Numbered from the stretch's first letter, positions 42,445 to 52,008 are shown. The stretch is 54,641 bases of DNA from Acetatifactor sp. (GCA_022511385.1 JAFLRN010000012.1:1-54641), one strand, 5' to 3'. Numbers and translations are program-made. Notes: generated by a model from the sequence alone, not told the origin.

Positions 42445-44766
42445 ATGCGAAAAATTTATGTGTGGCTCGTTATGATTGCTGTATTTTTGTCATCCTGTGG
42501 GGGAAAGCCCCAGGAGCAAATGCAAAATGATGATGGGGATGTTCCTTTTGCCGGGGATTCCATTGAGTGGGGAGAGCAGTATGATGCTGGAAAATATCTG
42601 ATCCGGGAGAAAGTCATTCCGAACCCGGATGAGCCGCTGTTCCGGGAACTGGAGTCCGAATGGGTAATAAGTCAGAACGACTTGAGAATGCTGGACGGTG
42701 TGATTTGGAGGGTGGCTTATGTCGTGAATTCCTCCAATGCCATGGAGAAGGCATTTCTGCAGCAGCTAAAGCCGCCCTATGACGAATGGATCACAGTTGA
42801 TGTCACAGAGCCTGTAACCATTCAGGTGGAGGGAAGTTTCAAGTCCTGGTTTGTGGATCAGGTGATCGGTGAATCAGACGGTGCGGTCTACTTCACTGTG
42901 AAGCCATGGCAGCCCACTGAGGTTTACCTTGGACGGTATGATCGGGACGGGTTTACCGTTCTGCAGGAGCTGACGGAATTCACGGATGAAATTGCGGATA
43001 TGCGCAAGCTTTGGAGCGGAGGAATGGGCAGCGTCTGCTTTTACGGAGACCGGTGCGGGAGTATGCTGATGATTACAGAGAATTTCCTGACAAAAGAGCT
43101 GGTCTCCCTGCCCGATCATATCCAGACGGTCAAAGGGATGACCTGGAATCCCCAGAGGGAGACAGCATGCTGGTTTGGCATAACGGACGGGAAACCCGGC
43201 GCCTGGACAGTGGAGGAAGGAGTATCGCTGCTGTCAGATTTTAACTCAGATACATTCAATCCTGATGACTGGCAAGGATTTGCTGCTGCCATTGACGGTG
43301 AAGGAAGCATTTATCTGGCAAATTCCCAGGAGATCTGGAAGTATGACGGCCAGTCGGAAATGCTTCTCCGGTTTCAGCCGCGGGATTATATCATCACGGA
43401 GCTTTATGCCATGGAGGCGGAAGAGGACGGGAGTCTGCGGATCTTTGTAAATGTGGACGGAGAGAGCTGCATTCTCTGGCTGCAGGAGGGAGAGGAAATA
43501 CAGACGGCTAAGGAAGAGGTCATTCTTGCCTTGATGATTGAGGACAGGGATCTGCAGCGGGCTGTTACTCATTTTAACAGACAGAGTGACAAATACCATG
43601 TGACATTAAGCGTGTTGTTGGATTCCGACAGTCTGTATGACGGCGTAAGTGCGCGGGAGGAAATGCGCACAAAGGTACAGATGTTACTCAGCACGGGGGA
43701 AGGTCCGGATATTCTGGATTCCGCTTTTGTGCCGGATGACATGCTGGAGTCCTATGTGGCGAAAGGGATCCTGGGCTGCGTTGACGACGTGCCTGAATCC
43801 GGACAGCAGTATTTTCAGGCGGCGTTTCAGAGGGGGACGGTAGACGGGAGGCTGTATGGAATTCCCTATAATTGTAACTCGCTTGACGGTGCGGTATACT
43901 CCCAAGGCTTTTCGGCCGGGCGCGAGTCATGGACGCTGTCTGAGCTGATGGAGGCAGTCAGAGCCTCCGATACAAAGATATTACACAAAGGTCTTCGCGG
44001 CTTTTTCATTGTGAGAAATTACGGGTTGTATGACGTTGGAAATACCGCCTTTATCGATTGGGAGAAAGGGGAGAGTCATCTGGATGAGGAGCCCTTTATC
44101 GAGTTTTTAAAATTCGCAAAGGAATATTCCGATGACAGGGAATCCGGGGGAATGAGCTACGGAGAAAAGAATGCGGAAATGCTTGCATCGGGCGAACTTC
44201 TGGCAGTGACATTGTCCGGCGATCTGCTTAAAAACGCAAATTATCTGAAGGCCTGCTTTGACGGAGAGCCTTCCATGTTGGGGTATCCGCGAACAGAGGG
44301 GAATGGAATCTATGTTTATACATTTAATCTATATTTGAACGCATCAACTCAGTGTGAGGAAGGCGCGAAGGAGTTTCTTCGTTTTCTGATATCGGAGAAT
44401 GAGCAGAAGAGGCTTGTGGCGAAGTCTGATGAGAAGGATATGAGCAGTATAAGTATTCCGGTAAATTTGGGAGCCCTGGATACCTATATTGCCACCAGTC
44501 TCAGTATGTTGTCGAGGCATGCGGGGTCATCCGTTGTTTTCCATAATGATGGGATCAGTTATGAGATAAAGGAACTGACCGACGAGGACATAAAAACTTT
44601 CCGATGGATGATAGATCAGGCCCATCCGCATGATGGGAGAGTCTCGGGAATCATAAGTATGGTGAGCGAGGAATTGGAGCCTTATTTTTCCGGTACGGTA
44701 AGCGCGGAGGAGGCGGCCCGTAAGCTGGATAACCGGGTGCAGCTGTATCTGGATGAGAGAAAGTAA
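42445..44766 (+). CDS. Lipoprotein with propeller-like N-half and solute-binding C-half
   Basis: From ATG 42445, after AAGGAGAGG, the 773-residue protein starts with a lipoprotein signal whose lipobox is LSSC (C18). Residues about 40-360 look like repeated beta units (GMTWNPQRETACWFG and similar), possibly a propeller. Residues about 370-770 match family 1 extracellular solute-binding proteins (AVTHFNRQSDKYHVTL; GPDILDS; RLYGIPYNCN; EGAKEFLRFLIS). No permease or ATPase gene is adjacent, so it may be a sensor-type binding protein or work with a distant transporter. Confidence 0.8.
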   Translation: MRKIYVWLVMIAVFLSSCGGKPQEQMQNDDGDVPFAGDSIEWGEQYDAGKYLIREKVIPNPDEPLFRELESEWVISQNDLRMLDGVIWRVAYVVNSSNAMEKAFLQQLKPPYDEWITVDVTEPVTIQVEGSFKSWFVDQVIGESDGAVYFTVKPWQPTEVYLGRYDRDGFTVLQELTEFTDEIADMRKLWSGGMGSVCFYGDRCGSMLMITENFLTKELVSLPDHIQTVKGMTWNPQRETACWFGITDGKPGAWTVEEGVSLLSDFNSDTFNPDDWQGFAAAIDGEGSIYLANSQEIWKYDGQSEMLLRFQPRDYIITELYAMEAEEDGSLRIFVNVDGESCILWLQEGEEIQTAKEEVILALMIEDRDLQRAVTHFNRQSDKYHVTLSVLLDSDSLYDGVSAREEMRTKVQMLLSTGEGPDILDSAFVPDDMLESYVAKGILGCVDDVPESGQQYFQAAFQRGTVDGRLYGIPYNCNSLDGAVYSQGFSAGRESWTLSELMEAVRASDTKILHKGLRGFFIVRNYGLYDVGNTAFIDWEKGESHLDEEPFIEFLKFAKEYSDDRESGGMSYGEKNAEMLASGELLAVTLSGDLLKNANYLKACFDGEPSMLGYPRTEGNGIYVYTFNLYLNASTQCEEGAKEFLRFLISENEQKRLVAKSDEKDMSSISIPVNLGALDTYIATSLSMLSRHAGSSVVFHNDGISYEIKELTDEDIKTFRWMIDQAHPHDGRVSGIISMVSEELEPYFSGTVSAEEAARKLDNRVQLYLDERK

Positions 44767-44785
44767 AATAAGATAAATAAGATGC

Positions 44786-44832
44786 TTGCAAAAAAAGAAC
44801 GTGTGTGCTATCCTAAAATAGAACAGACGTTC
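44786..44832 (+). promoter_or_regulatory. Promoter with LexA-type SOS box
   Basis: TTGCAA (44786-44791) and TATCCT (44809-44814) are 17 bases apart. GAACAGACGTTC at 44821-44832 matches the Gram-positive LexA/DinR pattern GAAC-N4-GTTC exactly and covers the expected transcription start. A further GAACG lies between the boxes. LexA bound here would block the promoter, so the genes downstream are probably induced by DNA damage. Confidence 0.75.
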
Positions 44833-44935
44833 TTTTTCGCGAATACGTGAGAAAAGAGGTAATGTGAGAAAAGATTAATTTCGTAGTAACTTGACGGCAC
44901 AGCGTATTTGCGGAGATGGAGAAGGAGGTTTAAGC

Positions 44936-46288
44936 ATGCTGTATCTGTCTGCAGGCGGGGAGCAGTCTTTGACGGATAAACTGAAAATACTGACGGATGC
45001 GGCAAAGTACGACGTGGCCTGTACCTCCAGCGGCGTGGAACGCAAGGGCAACGGCCAAAGCATCGGAAACTGCGTGGCTGCAGGTATCTGTCACAGCTTC
45101 AGCAGCGATGGGAGATGCATTTCGCTGCTGAAGATCCTGATGACCAATGAGTGTATCTATGATTGTAAATATTGTCAGAACCGGTGCTCAAACGATGTTC
45201 CACGGGCCACCTTTTCTCCTGAGGAGATATGTACATTGACCATGGAGTTCTATCGCAGAAATTATATAGAAGGCCTGTTTTTGAGCTCCGGAATTATCGG
45301 GAATCCCTCTTTTACCATGGAACTGATCTTTAGAACTATCTGGCTGCTGAGGAACAAATACCGTTTCAACGGATATGTTCACGTGAAGGCTATACCCGGC
45401 GCGGATCCGGAGCAGATCCAGCGTACCGGGTTTTTAGTGGACAGGATGAGCGTCAATCTGGAGCTGCCCACTGCCGAGGGTCTGCGGGTCCTGGCGCCAA
45501 ACAAGCACCGTAAGAATATACTGACGCCCATGCGCCAGATCCAGACCGGCATCCAGAACAACAAAAACGACCTGGTGCTCTACCGCAATGCGCCAAAGTT
45601 TGTGGGAGGCGGCCAGGCCACCCAGATGATCATCGGTGCCACACCGGAGAGTGACTGGCAGATTATCAATGTGGCAGAGAATCTTTACCAGAAGTTTGAT
45701 CTGAAACGGGTGTTTTACTCTGCCTTTGTGAACGTGACAGGCGATAAGGACCTGCCCGCCCTGACCGGAGGGCCGCCGCTCCTTAGGGAGCACAGGCTGT
45801 ATCAGGCGGATTGGCTGTTGCGTTTTTACGGTTTCCGGGCGTCGGAGCTTCTGGATGAGAAAAGACCTTTCTTTAACGTGATGCTGGATCCCAAGGAGGA
45901 TTGGGCGGTGCGCAATCTGGAGCATTTTCCGGTGGAGATCAACCGTGCGCCCCTGGAGGTGCTGCTGCGGGTACCGGGAATCGGTGTGAAGAGTGCCCAG
46001 AGGATCGTGGCCGCCAGACGAAGTGCAAATCTCACTTTCCATGATTTGAAAAAGATTGGAGTGGTGTTGAAGCGGGCGCTGTATTTTATCACCTGCAGCG
46101 GTAAGATGATGTATCCTGTGAAGCTGGAGGAGGATTACATTGTGAGAAATCTGACGAATGTCCGGGACAGGGTACAGTTCGGCAGCGACGGTATGACCTA
46201 CAGGCAGATGTCACTGTTTGATGATGGCAGCTTTGACCGGACTGTAAGTGCCGCAGAGCAGCTGCAAAGTGCGGTGGGGCAGCTGTGA
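44936..46288 (+). CDS. Radical SAM protein, predicted DNA modification or repair
   Basis: From ATG 44936, 7 bases after AAGGAGGT, the protein has 450 residues. The radical SAM cluster motif is C73-x3-C77-x2-C80 (NECIYDCKYCQNRC), and a helix-hairpin-helix DNA-binding segment is near 345-365 (LLRVPGIGVKSAQRIVAARR). This combination is the group predicted to act in DNA repair together with a partner of the next gene's type (TIGR03916 and TIGR03915). The reaction is unknown. The LexA-type box upstream supports a DNA-damage role. Confidence 0.88.
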   Translation: MLYLSAGGEQSLTDKLKILTDAAKYDVACTSSGVERKGNGQSIGNCVAAGICHSFSSDGRCISLLKILMTNECIYDCKYCQNRCSNDVPRATFSPEEICTLTMEFYRRNYIEGLFLSSGIIGNPSFTMELIFRTIWLLRNKYRFNGYVHVKAIPGADPEQIQRTGFLVDRMSVNLELPTAEGLRVLAPNKHRKNILTPMRQIQTGIQNNKNDLVLYRNAPKFVGGGQATQMIIGATPESDWQIINVAENLYQKFDLKRVFYSAFVNVTGDKDLPALTGGPPLLREHRLYQADWLLRFYGFRASELLDEKRPFFNVMLDPKEDWAVRNLEHFPVEINRAPLEVLLRVPGIGVKSAQRIVAARRSANLTFHDLKKIGVVLKRALYFITCSGKMMYPVKLEEDYIVRNLTNVRDRVQFGSDGMTYRQMSLFDDGSFDRTVSAAEQLQSAVGQL

Positions 46289-46355
46289 GCAGACGAGTAG
46301 GTGCGGATAGGATAAGGAATGACTGGATATTACTTAAGCAGGACGGAGGTACAGG

Positions 46356-47108
46356 ATGATCGTGTATGTCTGCGAGGATTCCCTTGAAGGTGTTTTCACT
46401 GGAATTTACAGAGCCTATGAGGAGAAGCGCGACCATAAAGACACGTTTTTTAGTCTGACGGATGAGCCCATGCTCTTTGCGGAGTATGTGGAGGTGAAGC
46501 CGGACAGACAGCGGACACTCAAGGTGATCAACACGCTGCAGAGACGGTTTGGGGAGGATGACTATCTCTCTCTATGTATGGCGCTGGCTGCAGAAGATCC
46601 TGAGAAGGCCCAGGCAGTGTATCGGACGGTGGTGGACGGCCTGAAGCGGGACAGCAGGCCCGGCCATCTTTTTGACAATTTGTCGGAGGACAATGTGCAC
46701 AGGGCCTTTTCCCTGGCGAGAGGAGCCAGCCGTGAGATCTGCCATCTCCAGGGCTTTGTCAGGTTTCAGGAGTTGGAGAACAAGGTGCTCTATTCCGCCA
46801 TTGGGCCAAAGAATAATGTGCTGACCTTTTTGATGCCCCACTTTTCTGACAGGCTCCCTCAGGAAAATTTTGTGCTGTACGACGATAAAAGGAATTTGTT
46901 TGGAATTCATCCGGCGGGCAGGCAGTGGTATCTGCTCCAAGGGGAGGAAGCGGCTGCACCTGTACTGCATCTATCGGAGGAGGAAGAGCAATATCAGGAG
47001 CTGTTTCGACAGTTCTGCCGGTCCATTGCCATCCGGGAGCGGCGCAATCTGCAGCTGCAGCGGAATCTGCTGCCTTTACGTTTCCGGGAGTATATGATGG
47101 AGTTCTAG
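46356..47108 (+). CDS. Partner of the radical SAM protein (TIGR03915/DUF4130-like)
   Basis: The 250-residue protein MIVYVCEDSLEGVFTGIYRA matches the group of probable DNA-metabolism proteins that always accompany the radical SAM gene. In some species it is fused to a uracil-DNA glycosylase domain, which is absent here. RNPLLPLRFREYMMEF-like C-termini are typical (here LLPLRFREYMMEF). It lies 67 bases after the radical SAM gene and probably shares its LexA-regulated promoter. Confidence 0.85.
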   Translation: MIVYVCEDSLEGVFTGIYRAYEEKRDHKDTFFSLTDEPMLFAEYVEVKPDRQRTLKVINTLQRRFGEDDYLSLCMALAAEDPEKAQAVYRTVVDGLKRDSRPGHLFDNLSEDNVHRAFSLARGASREICHLQGFVRFQELENKVLYSAIGPKNNVLTFLMPHFSDRLPQENFVLYDDKRNLFGIHPAGRQWYLLQGEEAAAPVLHLSEEEEQYQELFRQFCRSIAIRERRNLQLQRNLLPLRFREYMMEF

Positions 47109-47178
47109 AATCATTGGGTATGTAAAAATTGCCCTAAAAAAGGGCAAAAAGTACTAGCATTTTTGTTTAGGAAAACAA

Positions 47179-47206
47179 TTTACTTTTCGCATAATTTGCA
47201 TATAAT
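47179..47206 (+). promoter_or_regulatory. Promoter of the HPr-like gene
   Basis: TTTACT (47179-47184) and TATAAT (47201-47206) are 16 bases apart in an A/T-rich region. An inverted TTGCCCT/AGGGCAA lies upstream at 47129-47146; its T-run is on the minus-strand side. Confidence 0.5.
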
Positions 47207-47269
47207 TGTAAATTATAGAACAGAAAATGTCACCCGTATACCAAATGATTCAAGAAAGGAAGGTTGGAA

Positions 47270-47494
47270 ATGGTAAAGACGATTCAGTTGACACCAGATG
47301 AGGTCCAGCACTTTGTGGAGGTAACATCCCGTTGCGATTTCGACATTGACATTTCCTATAACAGGTATGTAGTGGATGCCAAGTCGTTCTTAGGTGTGTA
47401 TGGACTGGATTTCAGGAGCCCGCTCACTGTGTCCTACGAGGGCTATAGTGCGGAGCTGGAGGAGCTTTTGCAAAAGCTTTCCCTTGCCAGCTAG
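47270..47494 (+). CDS. HPr-like protein lacking the active histidine
   Basis: The 74-residue protein has the HPr fold pattern: VQHFVEVTSRCDFDIDI for the first helix and strand, then VDAKSFLGVYGLDFRSPLTV. The serine of DAKS-x-LGV corresponds to the regulatory Ser46 of HPr. The N-terminal G-L-H-A-R-P-A segment with the phosphate-carrying His15 is missing. This resembles Crh of Bacillus, which acts only in regulation. ATG 47270 follows AAAGGAAGG; TTG 47264 is less likely. It is monocistronic, with a terminator after it. Confidence 0.78.
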   Translation: MVKTIQLTPDEVQHFVEVTSRCDFDIDISYNRYVVDAKSFLGVYGLDFRSPLTVSYEGYSAELEELLQKLSLAS

Positions 47495-47563
47495 TAAAGG
47501 TTCCTGCAGAGCACAGAACGCATCGAAAAAGGCCTTCGAAAAAGGCCTGTGCGGTAATCAATG

Positions 47564-47612
47564 ACTCCCCGTGAGAGGTAGGCTTCTATCTTTCATAGGG
47601 AGTTTTGTGCTT
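47564..47612 (+). terminator. Terminator after the HPr-like gene
   Basis: ACTCCC (47564-47569) and GTGAGAGGTAG (47571-47581) pair with CTATCTTTCAT (47586-47596) and GGGAGT (47598-47603), using three G-T pairs, around a 4-base loop. TTTGTGCTTT follows. A separate hairpin GGCCTT/AAGGCC stands at 47531-47547. Confidence 0.75.
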
Positions 47613-47640
47613 TCATGTTCAGAGCGAGCGGCGAATGTGG

Positions 47641-47661
47641 ATCACAAGCTGGGCTTGTGAT
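47641..47661. promoter_or_regulatory. Perfect 9-bp inverted repeat before the helicase gene
   Basis: ATCACAAGC and GCTTGTGAT flank a 3-base centre, 54 bases before the helicase start. It could be an operator or a small leader hairpin. No clear promoter boxes are visible around it. Confidence 0.45.
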
Positions 47662-47714
47662 ATGATCAGGAGTGCGGAACTATACAAGCAGCATTCCGTG
47701 GGATGAGAGGGAAT

Positions 47715-50390
47715 ATGGCGGAGTTTCAGGAAGAACAGAAAGTAATTGCATACGACCCAACGCAGGGAGAGAACGAAGCGGCCGTTCAGGAGCTTTCCAC
47801 AGAGGAAATTCGCATCTCCGTCAGAAACCTTGTGGAATTTATTCTGCGCCATGGCGATATTGATAATAGAATTCAAGTTTCGCCGGACAACGCCATGCAG
47901 GAGGGAGGCAGGATCCACCGCATGATCCAGCGGAGAATGGGAGCGGAGTACCAGGCGGAAGTATCCTTAAAATATACCCATTCCACAGAGAGATATGTGC
48001 TGATCGTAGAGGGCAGAGCGGACGGGATCATTCATCAGGACGGGAAAGTGATCATTGACGAGATCAAGGGGACCTACCGGGATTTAAACAGAATGAAAGC
48101 GCCCATGCCGCTGCATCTTGCCCAGGCAAAATGCTATGCCTATATTTACAGTCTTAAGAAGGAGCTAAAAGAGATACAGGTGCGCTTGACCTACTGCAAT
48201 ATCCCTACGGAGGAACTGCGCTATTTTTACGAGGACTATACGATTCCCGAACTGGAGAGATGGTTTCAGGATCTGATCAGCGCTTACCGTCGGTGGTCGG
48301 ATTATTCCTGGGAATGGCGTAGGACGAGACAGAGCTCTATAGAGGGTCTGGCATTTCCATTTCCCTACCGGGAGGGTCAGAGAGAACTCGTTGCAGACGT
48401 TTACAGGACCATCTATCATGGCAGGAAGCTTTTTCTGGAGGCACCCACCGGTGTGGGTAAGACCATTTCTACGGTATACCCGGCAATACAGGCCATGGGA
48501 AAGGGGATGGGAGAAAAGCTCTTTTATTTGACAGCCAAGACCATTACCCGTACGGTGGCGGAGGACACTCTGACGATTCTGCGACAGAATGGGCTTCATT
48601 TGAAGAGTGTCATTTTGACCGCCAAGGAAAAAATCTGCTTTATGGAGCAGACAGAATGTAACCCTGAATCCTGTCCCTATGCCAAAGGACATTATGACAG
48701 AATCAACGATGCCATGTTTGATCTGCTCACCAGCCAGGAAAGCTTTAGCAGGGAACAGATTGAGATTTATGCGGAGCAGTATCGGGTATGCCCTTTTGAA
48801 TTATGTCTTGATATGAGTCTGTATGCTGACGCAGTGATCTGTGATTACAACTATCTCTTTGATCCCCATGTATATCTGAAACGATTTTTCGGAGATGGGG
48901 CCGGGGGCAGCTATCTTTTTCTCATTGACGAGGCTCACAATCTCTTAGAGCGAGGCAGGGAGATGTATAGTGCTTCCCTGTGGAAGGAACAGTTCCTTGA
49001 GTTATTGAAGGAATTAAAACAGACAGTTGCGTCAGAAATGGGAAAAAGTAAGAAAACATCGGACATAGACGGGCAGCTGACATTGGATATGACACAGTCT
49101 TTGACGGATATGTCAGACAAACCGAATGTGCTGCCGGAAGAGCTTCATGAAGAGAGCGGAGATATATCCCCGATCGGCAGACGCCGCAGTGGCAGAAGCG
49201 TCCTGGTCAGACAGGGCTATGCGGACAAACTGGTTTATCATCTGGAAAGGTGCAACAAGGAGCTGCTGGCTATGAAACGGGAATGTGACGGTTCCTGTCT
49301 GGTGGAGGATATCGATCCTTTTGTACAGGCTTTGATGCGGTTCCACTCCACCCTGGATGACTATCTCTCCGAGCAGGAGGAAGAACAGCTGCCGGCGAGA
49401 GAACTGCTGCTGGACTTTTTCTTTGAGGTCAGCCATTTTCTGGAGATTTATGAGCTGTTGGACGAAAATTATGTAAAGTACACGCAGATGGGAGATGATG
49501 GAACCTTCCTGTTGAAGCTGTTTTGCGTGAATCCACGGGAGAATCTGAAGAATTGTATGCTGCGGGGACGGAGCACGATCTTGTTTTCCGCCACCCTTTT
49601 GCCCATCCAATATTATAAAAAGCTTCTGGGAGGGGATCCGGAGGACTATGAGGTGTATGCCCGGTCGGTGTTCCAGCCGGAGCGCAAAGCACTGTTTATT
49701 GCAAACGATGTGACCAGCAAGTACACCCGGCGCTCGGAGGAGGAGTATGACAATATTGCCCGATATATCGACGAGATCGTGAAAAACCGCCATGGAAACT
49801 ATATGGTGTTCTGCCCCTCTTATGCTTTCCTGCGCATTATTTATGGCAAGTACATGGAGCGCTACGCCGGGGAGGACAGGGAGTGTATCATTCAGAGTGA
49901 GTACATGAGTGAGGCCGACAGGGAGGACTTCCTGGCCAGATTTCGGGGAGACAGTGAACTGGATCTTCAGGCGGAAATCGCCATGGAAATCGAGGAAGAG
50001 GACCGTATTCTCATAGGCTTCTGTGTGCTGGGCGGTGTTTTTGGGGAAGGGATAGACCTGAAGAACGACAGTCTGATCGGGGCTATCATCGTGGGTACAG
50101 GCCTTCCCCAGGTATGCTTTGAGCGGGAGCTTCTGAAAGACTATTTTGACCGTACGGGAGAGAGCGGCTTTGACTATTCCTATCGGTATCCAGGGTTGAA
50201 CAAGGTATTGCAGGCTGCGGGCCGCGTGATCCGAACAGTGGAGGATGTGGGCATTGTGGCCCTGCTGGACGAGCGTTTTCTGCAGTTTTCTTACCAGAAG
50301 CTGTTTCCCAGGGAGTGGGCGGCTTTTGAGACCGTGACCGTGGACACAATTTCAAAACGGGTGGAACGTTTTTGGGACTCCTGGCTGTAA
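47715..50390 (+). CDS. XPD/DinG-like helicase with N-terminal nuclease-like domain
   Basis: The 891-residue protein has a PD-(D/E)xK-like domain at about 30-170 (GRADGIIHQDGKVIIDEIKG, with D and E-x-K, then HLAQAKCYAYIY), as in Cas4/RecB nucleases. The helicase part has Walker A APTGVGKT near 240-247, an iron-sulphur type cysteine set (ICFMEQTECNPESCPYAKG, then CPFELC), the DEAH box LIDEAHNLLE and motif VI QAAGRVIRTVED. It is probably a 5'-3' DNA helicase for repair of odd structures. ATG 47715 follows GAGAGGGA. Confidence 0.88.
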   Translation: MAEFQEEQKVIAYDPTQGENEAAVQELSTEEIRISVRNLVEFILRHGDIDNRIQVSPDNAMQEGGRIHRMIQRRMGAEYQAEVSLKYTHSTERYVLIVEGRADGIIHQDGKVIIDEIKGTYRDLNRMKAPMPLHLAQAKCYAYIYSLKKELKEIQVRLTYCNIPTEELRYFYEDYTIPELERWFQDLISAYRRWSDYSWEWRRTRQSSIEGLAFPFPYREGQRELVADVYRTIYHGRKLFLEAPTGVGKTISTVYPAIQAMGKGMGEKLFYLTAKTITRTVAEDTLTILRQNGLHLKSVILTAKEKICFMEQTECNPESCPYAKGHYDRINDAMFDLLTSQESFSREQIEIYAEQYRVCPFELCLDMSLYADAVICDYNYLFDPHVYLKRFFGDGAGGSYLFLIDEAHNLLERGREMYSASLWKEQFLELLKELKQTVASEMGKSKKTSDIDGQLTLDMTQSLTDMSDKPNVLPEELHEESGDISPIGRRRSGRSVLVRQGYADKLVYHLERCNKELLAMKRECDGSCLVEDIDPFVQALMRFHSTLDDYLSEQEEEQLPARELLLDFFFEVSHFLEIYELLDENYVKYTQMGDDGTFLLKLFCVNPRENLKNCMLRGRSTILFSATLLPIQYYKKLLGGDPEDYEVYARSVFQPERKALFIANDVTSKYTRRSEEEYDNIARYIDEIVKNRHGNYMVFCPSYAFLRIIYGKYMERYAGEDRECIIQSEYMSEADREDFLARFRGDSELDLQAEIAMEIEEEDRILIGFCVLGGVFGEGIDLKNDSLIGAIIVGTGLPQVCFERELLKDYFDRTGESGFDYSYRYPGLNKVLQAAGRVIRTVEDVGIVALLDERFLQFSYQKLFPREWAAFETVTVDTISKRVERFWDSWL

Positions 50391-50685
50391 TTTTGCATAA
50401 AATGACGTCGAAAATTGTGGAAATGACATGGGATTAATGGTAAAATGACAGGTGTGTATATGTGGATAACTTTGTGGATTTGTTGAAAAAAGGTAAAAAA
50501 CAGAAAGAAAACGACATTGGTATCCGGATACAGCTACGCTTTCCATTTTGCAAGTTAAGTTGCATAGTACTGGGTCAGTCAATCATAGATATGGTATACG
50601 GCGTGCATAACACATGGCATATATAGTAGTTTTTATATAGTATGAGTGACATAACAAGTCCGCCTGAGGCGGCAGAAAGAGAGGA
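50391..50685. other. Intergenic region before the amylase gene
   Basis: This 295-base region has no gene. TATACGGCGTGCA at 50595-50607 matches the second operator half of the padR promoter at 52425 in 11 of 13 bases. A CCGCC/GGCGG hairpin lies near 50662-50674, just before the ribosome binding site. No convincing promoter pair was found. Confidence 0.45.
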
Positions 50686-52008
50686 ATGAATCATATGTGG
50701 GCTTATGAGAGTGTGTTTTACCAGATCTATCCCCTGGGCTTTTGCGGGGCACCCTTTGAGAATGACGGAGTTTTGGAGCATCGGATCCTGAAGGTATTGG
50801 ACTGGATTCCTCATATGGTGAGCTTAGGCGTGAACGCTGTCTATTTCTCGCCACTGTTTGAGTCGGATACCCATGGCTATAATACTCGGGACTACCGCAG
50901 ACTGGATGTGCGTCTGGGCACCAACGAAGACTTTAAGCAGGTCTGTGACGCTCTGCATGAAAAAGGCATAAGGGTAGTGCTTGATGGTGTGTTCAACCAT
51001 GTGGGCAGAGGCTTCGGTCCCTTCCAGGATGTCATCAGGAACCGGGAGAGTTCTCCTTATGTGAGCTGGTTCCACCGCATTGACTTCGGCGGCAATTCCA
51101 ACTACAATGATGGCCTCTGGTACGAGGGCTGGGAGGGCAATTACGATCTTGTAAAGCTGAATCTACATAATGAAGATGTGATCAATCACCTTTTGGAGAG
51201 TGTGAAAGGCTGGGTGGAAGAATTCGACATTGACGGCCTGCGGCTGGATGTGGCCTATTGCCTTGATGAGAATTTTTTGCGCAGGCTGCACAGCTTTACC
51301 CAGGTCCTGAAAGAGGATTTCTTCCTGGTGGGCGAGATGCTTCACGGGGATTACAACAGGCTGATGAACGACCAGATGCTTCACTCCGCCACCAACTATG
51401 AATGCTACAAGGGCTTGTACAGCAGCTTCAACAGTATGAACATGTTTGAGATCATCCATTCTCTCATGCGTCAGTTTGGACCGGAGAACTGGACATTGTA
51501 CAAAGGAAAGCACCTATTATCCTTTGTGGATAACCACGATGTGACCAGGGTGGCAAGCATTCTCACCAATGAGAAGCACCTGCCGCTGATCTACGCACTG
51601 GCATTCGGCATGCCCGGCATCCCTTGCGTTTATTATGGAAGCGAGTGGGGCGAGAAGGCGGAGAAACGGCAGGGAGACCCCGCTCTGCGGCCCAGCTTTG
51701 AGGCGCCTGTGTGGAATGAACTATGCCAGTGGATCAGCAAGCTGGCCCAGGCCAAGAAGCAGTCGGAGGCCTTGAATTACGGCGCTTTCCGCTCCGTGGT
51801 GCTGACCAATAAGCAGTGTATTTTTGAGAGAAAGACGGACGGAGAACGGGTACTGGTGGCCATCAATGCGGATGGAGAGGACTATGTGGCCCACTTCGAC
51901 GCAGGCTGCGGTACAGCCGTAGATCTGATCACCGGGGAGAAACATGATTTCGGCGGCGGCTCCACGCTGCCGGCTTATAGCGCTTATTTCTGGAAGATGG
52001 AAAGGTAA
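50686..52008 (+). CDS. GH13 family alpha-amylase-type glycosidase
   Basis: The 440-residue enzyme lacks a signal peptide and so works in the cytosol on maltodextrins or related oligosaccharides. The GH13 catalytic residues are D188 (DGLRLDVAYC), E217 (LVGEMLHGDY) and transition-state D285 (FVDNHDVTR), and VVLDGVFNHVG is region I. There is no N-terminal starch-binding domain of the neopullulanase type. AGAGAGGAATG precedes ATG 50686. It stands alone; the exact specificity cannot be read. Confidence 0.9.
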   Translation: MNHMWAYESVFYQIYPLGFCGAPFENDGVLEHRILKVLDWIPHMVSLGVNAVYFSPLFESDTHGYNTRDYRRLDVRLGTNEDFKQVCDALHEKGIRVVLDGVFNHVGRGFGPFQDVIRNRESSPYVSWFHRIDFGGNSNYNDGLWYEGWEGNYDLVKLNLHNEDVINHLLESVKGWVEEFDIDGLRLDVAYCLDENFLRRLHSFTQVLKEDFFLVGEMLHGDYNRLMNDQMLHSATNYECYKGLYSSFNSMNMFEIIHSLMRQFGPENWTLYKGKHLLSFVDNHDVTRVASILTNEKHLPLIYALAFGMPGIPCVYYGSEWGEKAEKRQGDPALRPSFEAPVWNELCQWISKLAQAKKQSEALNYGAFRSVVLTNKQCIFERKTDGERVLVAINADGEDYVAHFDAGCGTAVDLITGEKHDFGGGSTLPAYSAYFWKMER

